Below are positions 12,988 to 18,168 of a DNA stretch of 18,168 bases, piece by piece. The notes beneath the pieces were generated by a model that saw nothing but the letters and a program-made list of their open reading frames with translations, was not told the DNA's origin and did not search any database. The position numbers and the translations under genes are program-made. Origin of the DNA: Savagea sp. (GTDB lineage Bacteria; Bacillota; Bacilli; Bacillales_A; Planococcaceae); NCBI GenBank assembly GCA_030146155.1, contig JASLCF010000222.1:1-18168 (forward strand). The letters run 5' to 3'. How positions within the stretch are numbered: the first letter of the stretch is position 1; every line of letters begins with the position of its first letter.

Positions 12988-12995
12988 TTGCCGGC
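12968..12995 (-). terminator. Intrinsic terminator facing against the rightward operon
   Basis: GCCGGC (12976-12981) and GCCGGC (12990-12995) form a very strong stem with an 8-base loop. On the minus strand it is followed by eight T, a textbook terminator for antisense transcripts. On the plus strand the T-tract lacks, so the operon should read through; the stop codon of the 12757 gene lies in the loop. Confidence 0.7.
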
Positions 12996-13051
12996 AAATG
13001 AACCCACGAAAGAAGAAAAATAGATTATAACTCAATTTTTAAAGGAACACT

Positions 13052-14230
13052 ATGAGCGATAAGCGTTACTACTGGCTTAAATTAAAAGATGATTTTTTTG
13101 AGCAAGATGAAGTTAAAATCGTTGAGAATATGCAAAACGGGAAAGATTACATAATTTTTTATCTAAAATTAATACTAAAAAGTATAAATTCTAATGGAGA
13201 ATTGCGATTTAAAGATACGATACCTTATAACGAGGAAATGCTTTCTACAATAACAAATACAAATATTGATGTTGTTAGAAGTGCAGTAAGACTATTTGAG
13301 CAGCTAGGCATGATGGAAAAATGGGATGACGGCACTTTATTTATGACAGAAACAAGAAATATGATAGGAAGCGAATCATCAAGCGCCGCAAGAGTTAGGA
13401 GGCATAGAGCCCAACAGCCGAGAATTGAGAATAAAAATGATGATGCTCCTCAAGCTAAAACAAATGCAGAAAGACAGAGAGCATTTAGAGCTAAAAAATC
13501 ATGCGAGGAAAAGCAACACATCCCATTTATTGAGGATTACATAAACAATAAAAGATATAGCGGAAACTATTACATTGTTTTGAAAAGAGATGCTTATAAG
13601 TGCATCACTTGCCAAAGCATAGAAAACTTATGCGTACATCATATTGATGGCTATGATGAAAATAAGCCAGAAAATAATGAAGAAAACAAAATGATTACTC
13701 TTTGCAGAAAATGCCACTCAAACGTTCATTCTGGAGTTAAAATCCCCAATGACACACTTGACTCAATTGACTACTTTGATGACGTAACGTTACCTAGTAA
13801 CGTTACTGTAACAAGCGGTAACGGTGAAGTAACAAACTGTAACACAGAGATAGATACAGAGAAAGAGAAAGAAAAAGAGATAGAGAGAGATATAGAGAAA
13901 GATACAGAGCAAGAGCAAAAATCAAAATACAGCCCTGAATTTGAAAGATGGTGGAATCTATACTTGAGAAAACAAGGAAAAGGACAAGCGTATAAAGTAT
14001 GGAAGAGAGATAAGTTGGACAAACGTATTGATGAATTGCTTGAAAAACTTGAAGAGCAAAATAAATACCAGTTTTCACATACTGACATTCAATATATCCC
14101 TCACCCATCAACATATTTAAACGGCTCTCGTTATGATGATGAAATAGAGAACCCAACACCTCCGAACCCTCCAAAGGGATCATCTAGGAATGGATCAGTA
14201 GTTCAAAATGCAATGGAGCGATACAAATGA
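13052..14230 (+). CDS. Replication initiator: replisome-organizer N-domain with embedded HNH motif (392 aa)
   Basis: Role: binds the phage origin and recruits the replication machinery, like lambda O. Residues 5-100 match the phage replisome-organizer N-terminal domain (RYYWLKLKDDFFEQDEVK, then IIFYLKLILKSINSNGELRF). Residues 176-230 form an HNH nuclease motif: CITC (184-187), HH (196-197), CRKCH (218-222) and H226. The C-terminal part (294-365, FERWWNLYLRKQGKGQAYKVWKRD to YIPHPSTYLNGSRYDDE) is the common tail of phage replication proteins. The HNH lies between segments normally adjacent in relatives, so it looks inserted. The region 13784-13935 probably also serves as the origin. AAGGAAC precedes the start; the end overlaps the next gene by 4 bases. 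Confidence 0.87.
   Translation: MSDKRYYWLKLKDDFFEQDEVKIVENMQNGKDYIIFYLKLILKSINSNGELRFKDTIPYNEEMLSTITNTNIDVVRSAVRLFEQLGMMEKWDDGTLFMTETRNMIGSESSSAARVRRHRAQQPRIENKNDDAPQAKTNAERQRAFRAKKSCEEKQHIPFIEDYINNKRYSGNYYIVLKRDAYKCITCQSIENLCVHHIDGYDENKPENNEENKMITLCRKCHSNVHSGVKIPNDTLDSIDYFDDVTLPSNVTVTSGNGEVTNCNTEIDTEKEKEKEIERDIEKDTEQEQKSKYSPEFERWWNLYLRKQGKGQAYKVWKRDKLDKRIDELLEKLEEQNKYQFSHTDIQYIPHPSTYLNGSRYDDEIENPTPPNPPKGSSRNGSVVQNAMERYK
13784..13935. other. Probable replication origin: GTAAC iterons plus purine-rich tract inside the initiator gene
   Basis: GTAAC occurs at 13784, 13797, 13808, 13818, 13829 and 13839, spacing 13, 11, 10, 11 and 10 bp, so all face the same side of the helix. The first two lie in copies of the palindrome GTAACGTTAC (13784-13793, 13797-13806). 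Next comes a tract of almost only A and G with few T or C (about 13845-13930). Iterons followed by a strand-biased easily melted tract within the initiator gene is the layout of lambda ori. Codon choice (Val-Thr, Asn) alone is a possible but less likely cause. Confidence 0.6.
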
Positions 14231-14931
14231 ATGAATTGAATCACAAGCAACAAATAGTTTTAATCGTTGCCTCTTCTATGGAGGTTTATTCAAAAGACCT
14301 CACAGATGGGGCGATGGATATCTGGGTTAATATCCTCAATAAATTTGATATTGACGTGATAAAACACGCCTTTACTGTTTATCTCGCTATGGGTAAAAAC
14401 GGACACTTTGCACCACTACCAGCGGACATAATCAAGATAATTACCGGAGGCAATGAAGCGCTATCAGAAACAGCATGGACAGCCGTAGAGAGAGCAATAA
14501 GATCAACTGGGAGCAGTCCATCAGTAGTATTCCCTGATCCAATCATTCATAGGGTTATTTTCGATCTAGGCGGCTGGACTAAAACTTGTGAAGTATCGAC
14601 AAGAGAGCTTCCATTTTTGGCAATCGATTTCAAGAAAAGATATGAAAACTATTTGAACAGAGGAATCATTCCTCAATATCCTTCAAGATTAACGGGAAGT
14701 TCAGAATTATCATGCCTCGAATATGGAATTGAGCAACAAATAGTAAGGCTTGGAAGAGAGGAGGACTGCAAAAGAGTAGAAATGAACGGCGTTACAGATG
14801 ATGAGGTACACGCTATCGCTTACAGTAGACCTCTCGATAACCTCATGATCTCAATAGTGAACAAAATTGATGAGAAAGAGGTTATCGACTTTCAATGCCA
14901 AGCTGATAGCAAACTAATAGAGCAATCTTGA
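14227..14931 (+). CDS. Replication protein in helicase-loader (lambda P) position (234 aa)
   Basis: Directly follows the initiator with an ATGA overlap, the position of lambda P or of DnaC-type loaders. Recognisable blocks are MDIWVNILNKFDIDVIKHAFTVYLA with HFAPLPADIIKII (about 33-75), as in proteins acting near the replicative helicase, and AWTAVERAIRSTG, VIFDLGGW and DFKKRYENYLNRG (about 88-145), as in DUF6475-type phage proteins. There is no P-loop, so it is not a DnaC-like ATPase; a lambda-P-like loader is the better guess. The C-terminal third is acidic and unconserved. Confidence 0.68.
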   Translation: MNELNHKQQIVLIVASSMEVYSKDLTDGAMDIWVNILNKFDIDVIKHAFTVYLAMGKNGHFAPLPADIIKIITGGNEALSETAWTAVERAIRSTGSSPSVVFPDPIIHRVIFDLGGWTKTCEVSTRELPFLAIDFKKRYENYLNRGIIPQYPSRLTGSSELSCLEYGIEQQIVRLGREEDCKRVEMNGVTDDEVHAIAYSRPLDNLMISIVNKIDEKEVIDFQCQADSKLIEQS

Positions 14932-14968
14932 ATATAATTTAGTTGCATGCATATATTTTATATGCAAC
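14928..14968 (+). promoter_or_regulatory. Rightward promoter and double operator upstream of rdgC
   Basis: The operator copy at 14928-14948 has TTGAATATAA then TTAGTTGCAT. A second inverted repeat, TTGCAT (14943-14948) facing ATGCAA (14962-14967), overlaps it. A promoter with TTGAAT (14928-14933), 18-bp spacer and TATATT (14952-14957) fits between. It would give rdgC and the genes after it their own regulated expression. Confidence 0.6.
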
Positions 14969-15014
14969 AATCAAAACAGGTAAACAACCACAATCGTTAA
15001 CATGAGGTAATAAT

Positions 15015-15920
15015 ATGCGACCAATGAAAAATCTAATGATTTACAAATTTGATGAGCCACTCCATATCAGCAACCAAGATTTAATTGATGCCCTATCAGA
15101 AAATCAACTCAGAGAGTGCGGAACGGAAGAGATTGAAACTTATGGCTGGGTAAGCGCGTTCACTCAAGGAGAGAGCTTATCAGAAGAGATAAACGGATCA
15201 TTCTTCTTTAGGCTTGGAATGTACGTTAAGAAGCTATCAAGAAAGGCGATACAAACCGAGATAGAAAAAAGAGCGCGTGAACATGATATTGATGTTCAAA
15301 ACAGAACGAGATACAAAGAGCTTGAGGAAGTAATCACTCAAGAATTTATCGCTAAAACATTCCCAGAACAACACTCGATATTAGCCTATATCGATACTGA
15401 AAAAAATTGGCTGGTAATTGAGGCTACAAGTGAGAAAAAAGCCTCTTATGTTACTTCTATGTTAAGAAGAAGTTTAGGCTCTCTTCCGGTGACCGGACTT
15501 ACTCCTACGGTTGATATGCCAGTAATAATGACAGACTGGCTCAGACACGAAACACTATGGGAAAAATTCGGCTTCCTTGATGTTGTAGAGCTTAAAGAGC
15601 TGTCAAAAGATGAGGGAGGAGCTGCTCGATATAAAGGGATACCGATCAACAACTCAAAAGAGATTGATCTCAATATTGAGGAAGGTTGGAGCGTTACAAA
15701 AATAGGGCTTTCATATCAGGATTTAATTACGTTCTCACTTGATCGCGATTTCCGCATTAAGCAGATCAAGTATCTTGATCAATTCCAAGAAAAATTAGAG
15801 TTGAGCGATGATCAAAATGCGGTTGCTCAAAGCAATGGTTTTTTACTTGTTGATACAGTTCGCCAACTAATCCCCGATCTGTTCAATATGTGTTATGGAA
15901 ACTATCAGGAAAAAGAGTAG
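15015..15920 (+). CDS. rdgC: Recombination-associated protein RdgC (301 aa)
   Basis: RdgC forms a ring around duplex DNA and restrains RecA-driven exchange; it is normally a chromosomal gene of beta- and gammaproteobacteria. Hallmarks here: KNLMIYKFDEP near residue 5 (E. coli KNLMVYRL), GWVSAF, a central FPEQHSILAYIDTEKNWLVIEATSEKKA, RRSLGSLPVTGL, TDWLR, and NIEEGWSVTKIGL (E. coli GKVVTKLAL). Length equals that of E. coli (303). GAGGTAATAAT precedes the ATG at 15015. It has its own operator promoter and a 1-base overlap with the next gene. In a phage it may shield ends or tune RecA during recombination by ERF/exonuclease. Confidence 0.93.
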   Translation: MRPMKNLMIYKFDEPLHISNQDLIDALSENQLRECGTEEIETYGWVSAFTQGESLSEEINGSFFFRLGMYVKKLSRKAIQTEIEKRAREHDIDVQNRTRYKELEEVITQEFIAKTFPEQHSILAYIDTEKNWLVIEATSEKKASYVTSMLRRSLGSLPVTGLTPTVDMPVIMTDWLRHETLWEKFGFLDVVELKELSKDEGGAARYKGIPINNSKEIDLNIEEGWSVTKIGLSYQDLITFSLDRDFRIKQIKYLDQFQEKLELSDDQNAVAQSNGFLLVDTVRQLIPDLFNMCYGNYQEKE

Positions 15921-16405
15921 TGCAGTTCTTAATTAGAAATGACGAGGTGCAAGATAATCTAATCAAGCACCTCAACGAGATTAGAGAAAAAGGCGGAATC
16001 CCTTTTGTTGAAGTTGGCAATAAAAAGGATACACGCAGAAATGCTCAAAATCGGTTAATGCAGCAATGGTTTAGCGATATCGACAAGAAGACAGGGCATG
16101 GCGTTATCTATGAGAGCGGAAGATGCAAAATGAGATACTTTTTGCCATTAATGCGACACTCACAAGATCAAAAATGCTTAGATCAAATAGAGTTTATCGA
16201 GTGGATATACAGAACCAAAAGAGTTGAGGGAGGAGAGGGATACGCATTTGATTACTTAGTTGAAAAGCTTGGAAGTAGTCATATCGAATCAACAAGGCTT
16301 CTCTCGGTTAAGCTATTCGCCCAAGCACTAACAAACATGCAAGAAGGTGAAGCAAAAGAAGGAATTATCCTTACAAATCCGAATGATTATGGCTGGGTAG
16401 TGTAA
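15920..16405 (+). CDS. NinB-like recombination protein (161 aa)
   Basis: The central KKDTRRNAQNRLMQQWFSDIDKKTG (about 38-62) is the R-xxQNR-type signature of NinB and related phage proteins, which bind ssDNA and act in recombination (lambda NinB/Orf mediates RecA or Red pathways). The rest (YESGRCKMRYFLPLMRHSQ, FIEWIYRTKRV, LLSVKLFAQALTNMQEGEA) agrees in size with the family. I prefer a GTG start at 15920, overlapping the rdgC stop by one base with AGGA upstream, over the ATG at 15890 which would overlap rdgC by 31 bases. Assignment by pattern only. Confidence 0.6.
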   Translation: MQFLIRNDEVQDNLIKHLNEIREKGGIPFVEVGNKKDTRRNAQNRLMQQWFSDIDKKTGHGVIYESGRCKMRYFLPLMRHSQDQKCLDQIEFIEWIYRTKRVEGGEGYAFDYLVEKLGSSHIESTRLLSVKLFAQALTNMQEGEAKEGIILTNPNDYGWVV

Positions 16406-16407
16406 AA

Positions 16408-16797
16408 ATGAAAAATGTTATTGATCTAAACCCAAAGAAAAAAGAAGAACAGCCAGTTTTTAAAATAATTGATAAACAATCTGAACGATGCGACCACAGA
16501 AAAACAATTATTGATATAAAAAAGAGGACTGTCCATTGCCAGCTATGCGATGCAATTATTGATCCCTTTGATGTTCTTCTCCAACTTTCTGACAAAGAAA
16601 GCAATATGTTTAAAACCCTTGATAATCTTGTTAATAAGATTAACGAAACAAGAAAAACATACCGCAGTTTATGGGAGGTTTTGAAAAAAAGATCGCGGTA
16701 TAAATGCAAACATTGCAATAAATTTAATGAAGCCCACCCTCAAAAAAATTGGAGCGGTGAAGTAATAGCAGCAGACTTTAAAAGAATCGAGGAATAA
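16408..16797 (+). CDS. Zinc-finger phage protein (129 aa)
   Basis: Contains RCDHRKTIIDIKKRTVHCQLCDAIIDPFDVL near residues 27-57, a Cys-His...CxxC zinc site found in small proteins of many phage nin-type regions, and a second CKHCNK motif near 99-104 beside KKRSRYK. Between them a helical stretch (KESNMFKTLDNLVNKINETRKTYRSLWEVL) could be a dimer helix. The start lies 2 bases after the NinB-like stop with a weak ribosome site, suggesting coupling. Nucleic acid binding is likely by composition; function unknown. Confidence 0.78.
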   Translation: MKNVIDLNPKKKEEQPVFKIIDKQSERCDHRKTIIDIKKRTVHCQLCDAIIDPFDVLLQLSDKESNMFKTLDNLVNKINETRKTYRSLWEVLKKRSRYKCKHCNKFNEAHPQKNWSGEVIAADFKRIEE

Positions 16798-16799
16798 CC

Positions 16800-17105
16800 A
16801 TGAAAAAAGAAAGAGTATTATGCCCAGCCGTGAAATTTGTTCTCAATTATATTGATGAAAAAGGAGATGGAGTTGATATTGTTGTTCCTTTCCGAAAAAC
16901 ACAAATTGAATTACATGTTGCCTTAGTCAGCGCATCAATAGCGATAGATGAATCTGTTTCACTTGAAAGAATAGAGGAAGGATTTGCGACTAGTGAAAGA
17001 GAGTTTGTTGACCCAGTTGAAGCGTTAAAAATAACAGGCTGGGGAGGTCAAATGCGATTTAGAGGAGTTGATTCTCTTTCAGTTGAAGAATTTTATAGAT
17101 ACTAG
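16800..17105 (+). CDS. Hypothetical phage protein (101 aa)
   Basis: Two bases after the preceding stop, with GAGGAATAACC before the ATG. The N-terminal half is beta-rich (VKFVLNYIDEKGDGVDIVVPFRKTQIELHVALVSASIAID), followed by an acidic helix and GWGGQMRFRGVDSL. No motif is recognised. Order in the nin-like region (NinB, zinc finger, this gene, YbcO nuclease) places it with recombination genes. Confidence 0.7.
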   Translation: MKKERVLCPAVKFVLNYIDEKGDGVDIVVPFRKTQIELHVALVSASIAIDESVSLERIEEGFATSEREFVDPVEALKITGWGGQMRFRGVDSLSVEEFYRY

Positions 17106-17116
17106 GAGTATATAAA

Positions 17117-17440
17117 ATGCTTAAAGGAAAACCTAAGAAAATTAAGAAGTTAAGAGATAACGCAAAAGATAAGCCTTGCATGGTAAATCTTGATTGCTGC
17201 AATGGCAACAGCGCCACAACCGTACTAGCTCACATATACCCCAAAGGCACTAACGGAATGGGAATGAAAGGGCTAGACCTAATTGCGACTTGGGCTTGCT
17301 CAAGTTGTCACGATGTTTTAGATGGGCGCGTTAAAAGTAATTATAGCCGTGAAGAATTGCTCTCTATCGGCTTTGAATCGGCGCTAAAAACGATAGAAGA
17401 GCTATATCATGATGGAATGATCACCGTAAAAGGCAAATAA
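17117..17440 (+). CDS. YbcO/DUF1364-family nuclease (107 aa)
   Basis: Small nuclease of the HNH/beta-beta-alpha-metal type, as in E. coli DLP12 YbcO. Family features: basic leader KKIKKLRDNAKDKPC, CCNGNSATTVLAHI at residues about 27-40, GMGMKGLDLIATWACSSCHDVLDGR near 52-76, giving the CNG..T.LAH and CSxCHD..DGR signature with its likely zinc Cys/His and metal His. In YbcO-type phages it takes the place of the Rap Holliday-junction resolvase in the nin region, so a resolution or repair role is likely. AGGAGTATATAAA precedes the start. Slightly longer than YbcO (96) through its N-terminus. Confidence 0.9.
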   Translation: MLKGKPKKIKKLRDNAKDKPCMVNLDCCNGNSATTVLAHIYPKGTNGMGMKGLDLIATWACSSCHDVLDGRVKSNYSREELLSIGFESALKTIEELYHDGMITVKGK

Positions 17441-17442
17441 AG

Positions 17443-17637
17443 ATGAGGCGTGAATTTGCGCTATACAAGGGCGATGAGTTTATTACTTTTGGCACTGAGG
17501 AAGAGCTTGCTAAATTTCTTGGAGTTAAAAAAACATCAATTAAATTCTATCGCTCTCCATCTTGGTTAAAGCGCACCAACTATCAAAGCTGGGTTCTTGT
17601 TGACGTAACAGAAGAAAAAGAACCTATATTTATTTGA
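17443..17637 (+). CDS. Small hypothetical protein with HTH-like segment (64 aa)
   Basis: MRREFALYKGDEFITFGTEEELAKFLGVKKTSIKFYRSPSWLKR: an N-terminal beta hairpin followed by an EELAKFLGVKKTSIKFY stretch that fits a helix-turn-helix. Similar proteins (ALYKGDEFI..GT.EELA..LGV....I.FY.SP) are common in phages of Gram-positive bacteria and appear less often in Gram-negative ones. It may bind DNA or RNA; no direct proof. Starts 2 bases after the YbcO-like stop and ends just before the operator pair at 17645-17694. Confidence 0.75.
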   Translation: MRREFALYKGDEFITFGTEEELAKFLGVKKTSIKFYRSPSWLKRTNYQSWVLVDVTEEKEPIFI

Positions 17638-17694
17638 CTTGTTTTTGAATATAATTTATATTCAATTCATAAATCGAATATAATTTACACTCGG
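17634..17694 (+). promoter_or_regulatory. Rightward promoter with two tandem operators (one a perfect palindrome)
   Basis: -35 TTGACT (17634-17639), 17-bp spacer, -10 TATATT (17657-17662). The operator at 17645-17665 is a perfect 21-bp palindrome (TTGAATATAA, central T, TTATATTCAA) covering the spacer and -10. A second copy begins at 17674 (TCGAATATAA, to 17694), one third of a turn off three helical turns away, so two dimers could bind in tandem. Confidence 0.78.
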
Positions 17695-17703
17695 AGGCGA
17701 AAA

Positions 17704-17940
17704 GTGAATAAAAAAATATTAATGCCGGCAATAGCTATCTCGCTAATCTTTAGCGCTTACGCAATGCCAACAACAGGAAAGTCCACATTTAAAAAGGTTA
17801 AGAGTGGCGAATATTCTTTAATTTGCATCATGCCAGATGGTGAAAGAGTAATAAGCCCCGATATGGTAACTAGATTTGATCCTGATTTTGGCTGGACTTT
17901 TACAAATGGGAGCGCAAAGAATTGCCAAGTAATAAAATAG
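17704..17940 (+). CDS. Secreted small protein with signal peptide (78 aa)
   Basis: Starts with GTG at 17704 behind a strong GGAGG (17693-17697 region). MNKKILMPAIAISLIFSAYA is a typical Sec signal, cleaved after AYA at about residue 20. The mature protein (about 58 residues) holds two Cys (SLICIMPDG and NCQVIK) that may form a disulfide in the periplasm. No lipobox. The gene has its own promoter with double operator, a sign that expression in the lysogen or early phase matters; possible roles are envelope alteration or superinfection exclusion, none provable here. Confidence 0.72.
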   Translation: MNKKILMPAIAISLIFSAYAMPTTGKSTFKKVKSGEYSLICIMPDGERVISPDMVTRFDPDFGWTFTNGSAKNCQVIK

Positions 17941-18168
17941 ATATATCGGAGACTAGAGATAGTCTTTTAAAAAATAGATCAATCTCAATCCCGATTAAAG
18001 AAGTTGAATTTTATGACGGGATAAACGTAACTTTATAGCGTCTTAATATTCCAGATAATTTCATTGTCATATCTTATTTTGATGATGAATCGTTAAATTT
18101 TAAAATAAACCTCGTTGAAAAAAGGAAACTCATGAAAAAGCAGACCGAACAAAAAGAAACCCTATTTT
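17922..18168 (+). pseudogene. Reading frame interrupted by in-frame amber (TAG 18036-18038), 3' end outside window
   Basis: From a TTG at 17922 (GGGAG 9 bases upstream) one frame gives 38 residues (SISIPIKEVEFYDGINVTL at its end), then TAG, then continues open to the window end in the same frame (RLNIPDNFIVISYFDD and onward). Composition is protein-like on both sides, so a point nonsense mutation in a once intact gene is likely. Alternatively a new gene starts at ATG 18132, which has AAGGAAAC upstream and lies in that same frame (MKKQTEQKETLF). Other genes here use TAG as a normal stop, so recoding is unlikely. Family unknown. Confidence 0.4.
17950..17968 (+). terminator. Possible weak intrinsic terminator
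   Basis: AGACTA (17950-17955) and TAGTCT (17960-17965) form a 6-bp stem with a GAGA loop, followed by TTT. Stem has only two GC pairs. If the reading frame from 17922 is real it would lie within coding sequence. Confidence 0.3.

Noticed and set aside
13771..14183. Leftward frames opposite the initiator gene (Ser/Leu/Phe-rich)
   Set aside because: Mirror of the Glu/Lys/Arg purine-rich tract; low-complexity composition and no start signal.

Overview
The window looks like about 18 kb of the early region of a lambda-type (lambdoid) bacteriophage or prophage. The host is probably a low-GC gammaproteobacterium; RdgC, an SSB ending in DDDVPF, a YbcO-like nuclease and E. coli-style sigma70 promoters all point that way. 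Genes are short, tightly packed and often overlap by 1-20 bases. No host housekeeping gene, tRNA, rRNA, CRISPR array or transposase is visible, and neither are an integrase or a CI/Cro-type repressor.

Layout: (1) 3-161 is the 3' end of a rightward gene, possibly the last gene of the late operon. (2) 268-5400 is a leftward accessory region: two 57-residue Cys-containing proteins, a likely structured non-coding RNA with its own promoter and terminator (732-973), a DUF262 protein, and a row of small unknown proteins, several in separate promoter-gene-terminator cassettes. (3) 5411-11118 is the main leftward early operon. From the promoter outwards it holds an 87-residue protein, a coiled-coil protein, an ERF annealing protein, a YqaJ/lambda-exo-type exonuclease, a protein ending in a clamp-binding-like QMSLF, a Fis-type HTH protein, small proteins, DUF3850, and SSB. 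(4) 11119-11287 is a divergent promoter region arranged around a large palindrome. (5) 11288-17940 is the rightward early operon: DUF4942/adenine methyltransferase, a replication initiator with an embedded HNH domain, a helicase-loader-position protein, RdgC, a NinB-like protein, a zinc-finger protein, a YbcO/DUF1364 nuclease and small proteins. (6) The last 230 bases hold a reading frame interrupted by an amber codon.

The most notable structures are: a 21-bp operator-like element repeated about ten times, nearly always at a promoter, suggesting one regulator over the whole early region; a probable replication origin inside the initiator gene, with six GTAAC units at 10-13 bp spacing followed by a purine-rich tract; a candidate C4-like antisense RNA; and a phage-borne RdgC next to a full ERF/YqaJ/SSB recombination set. 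How they work together (inference): the methyltransferase and replication genes are read rightward and the recombination genes leftward from one shared control region, and the same regulator also controls the outlying cassettes. All assignments come from reading motifs by eye; no database search was run.
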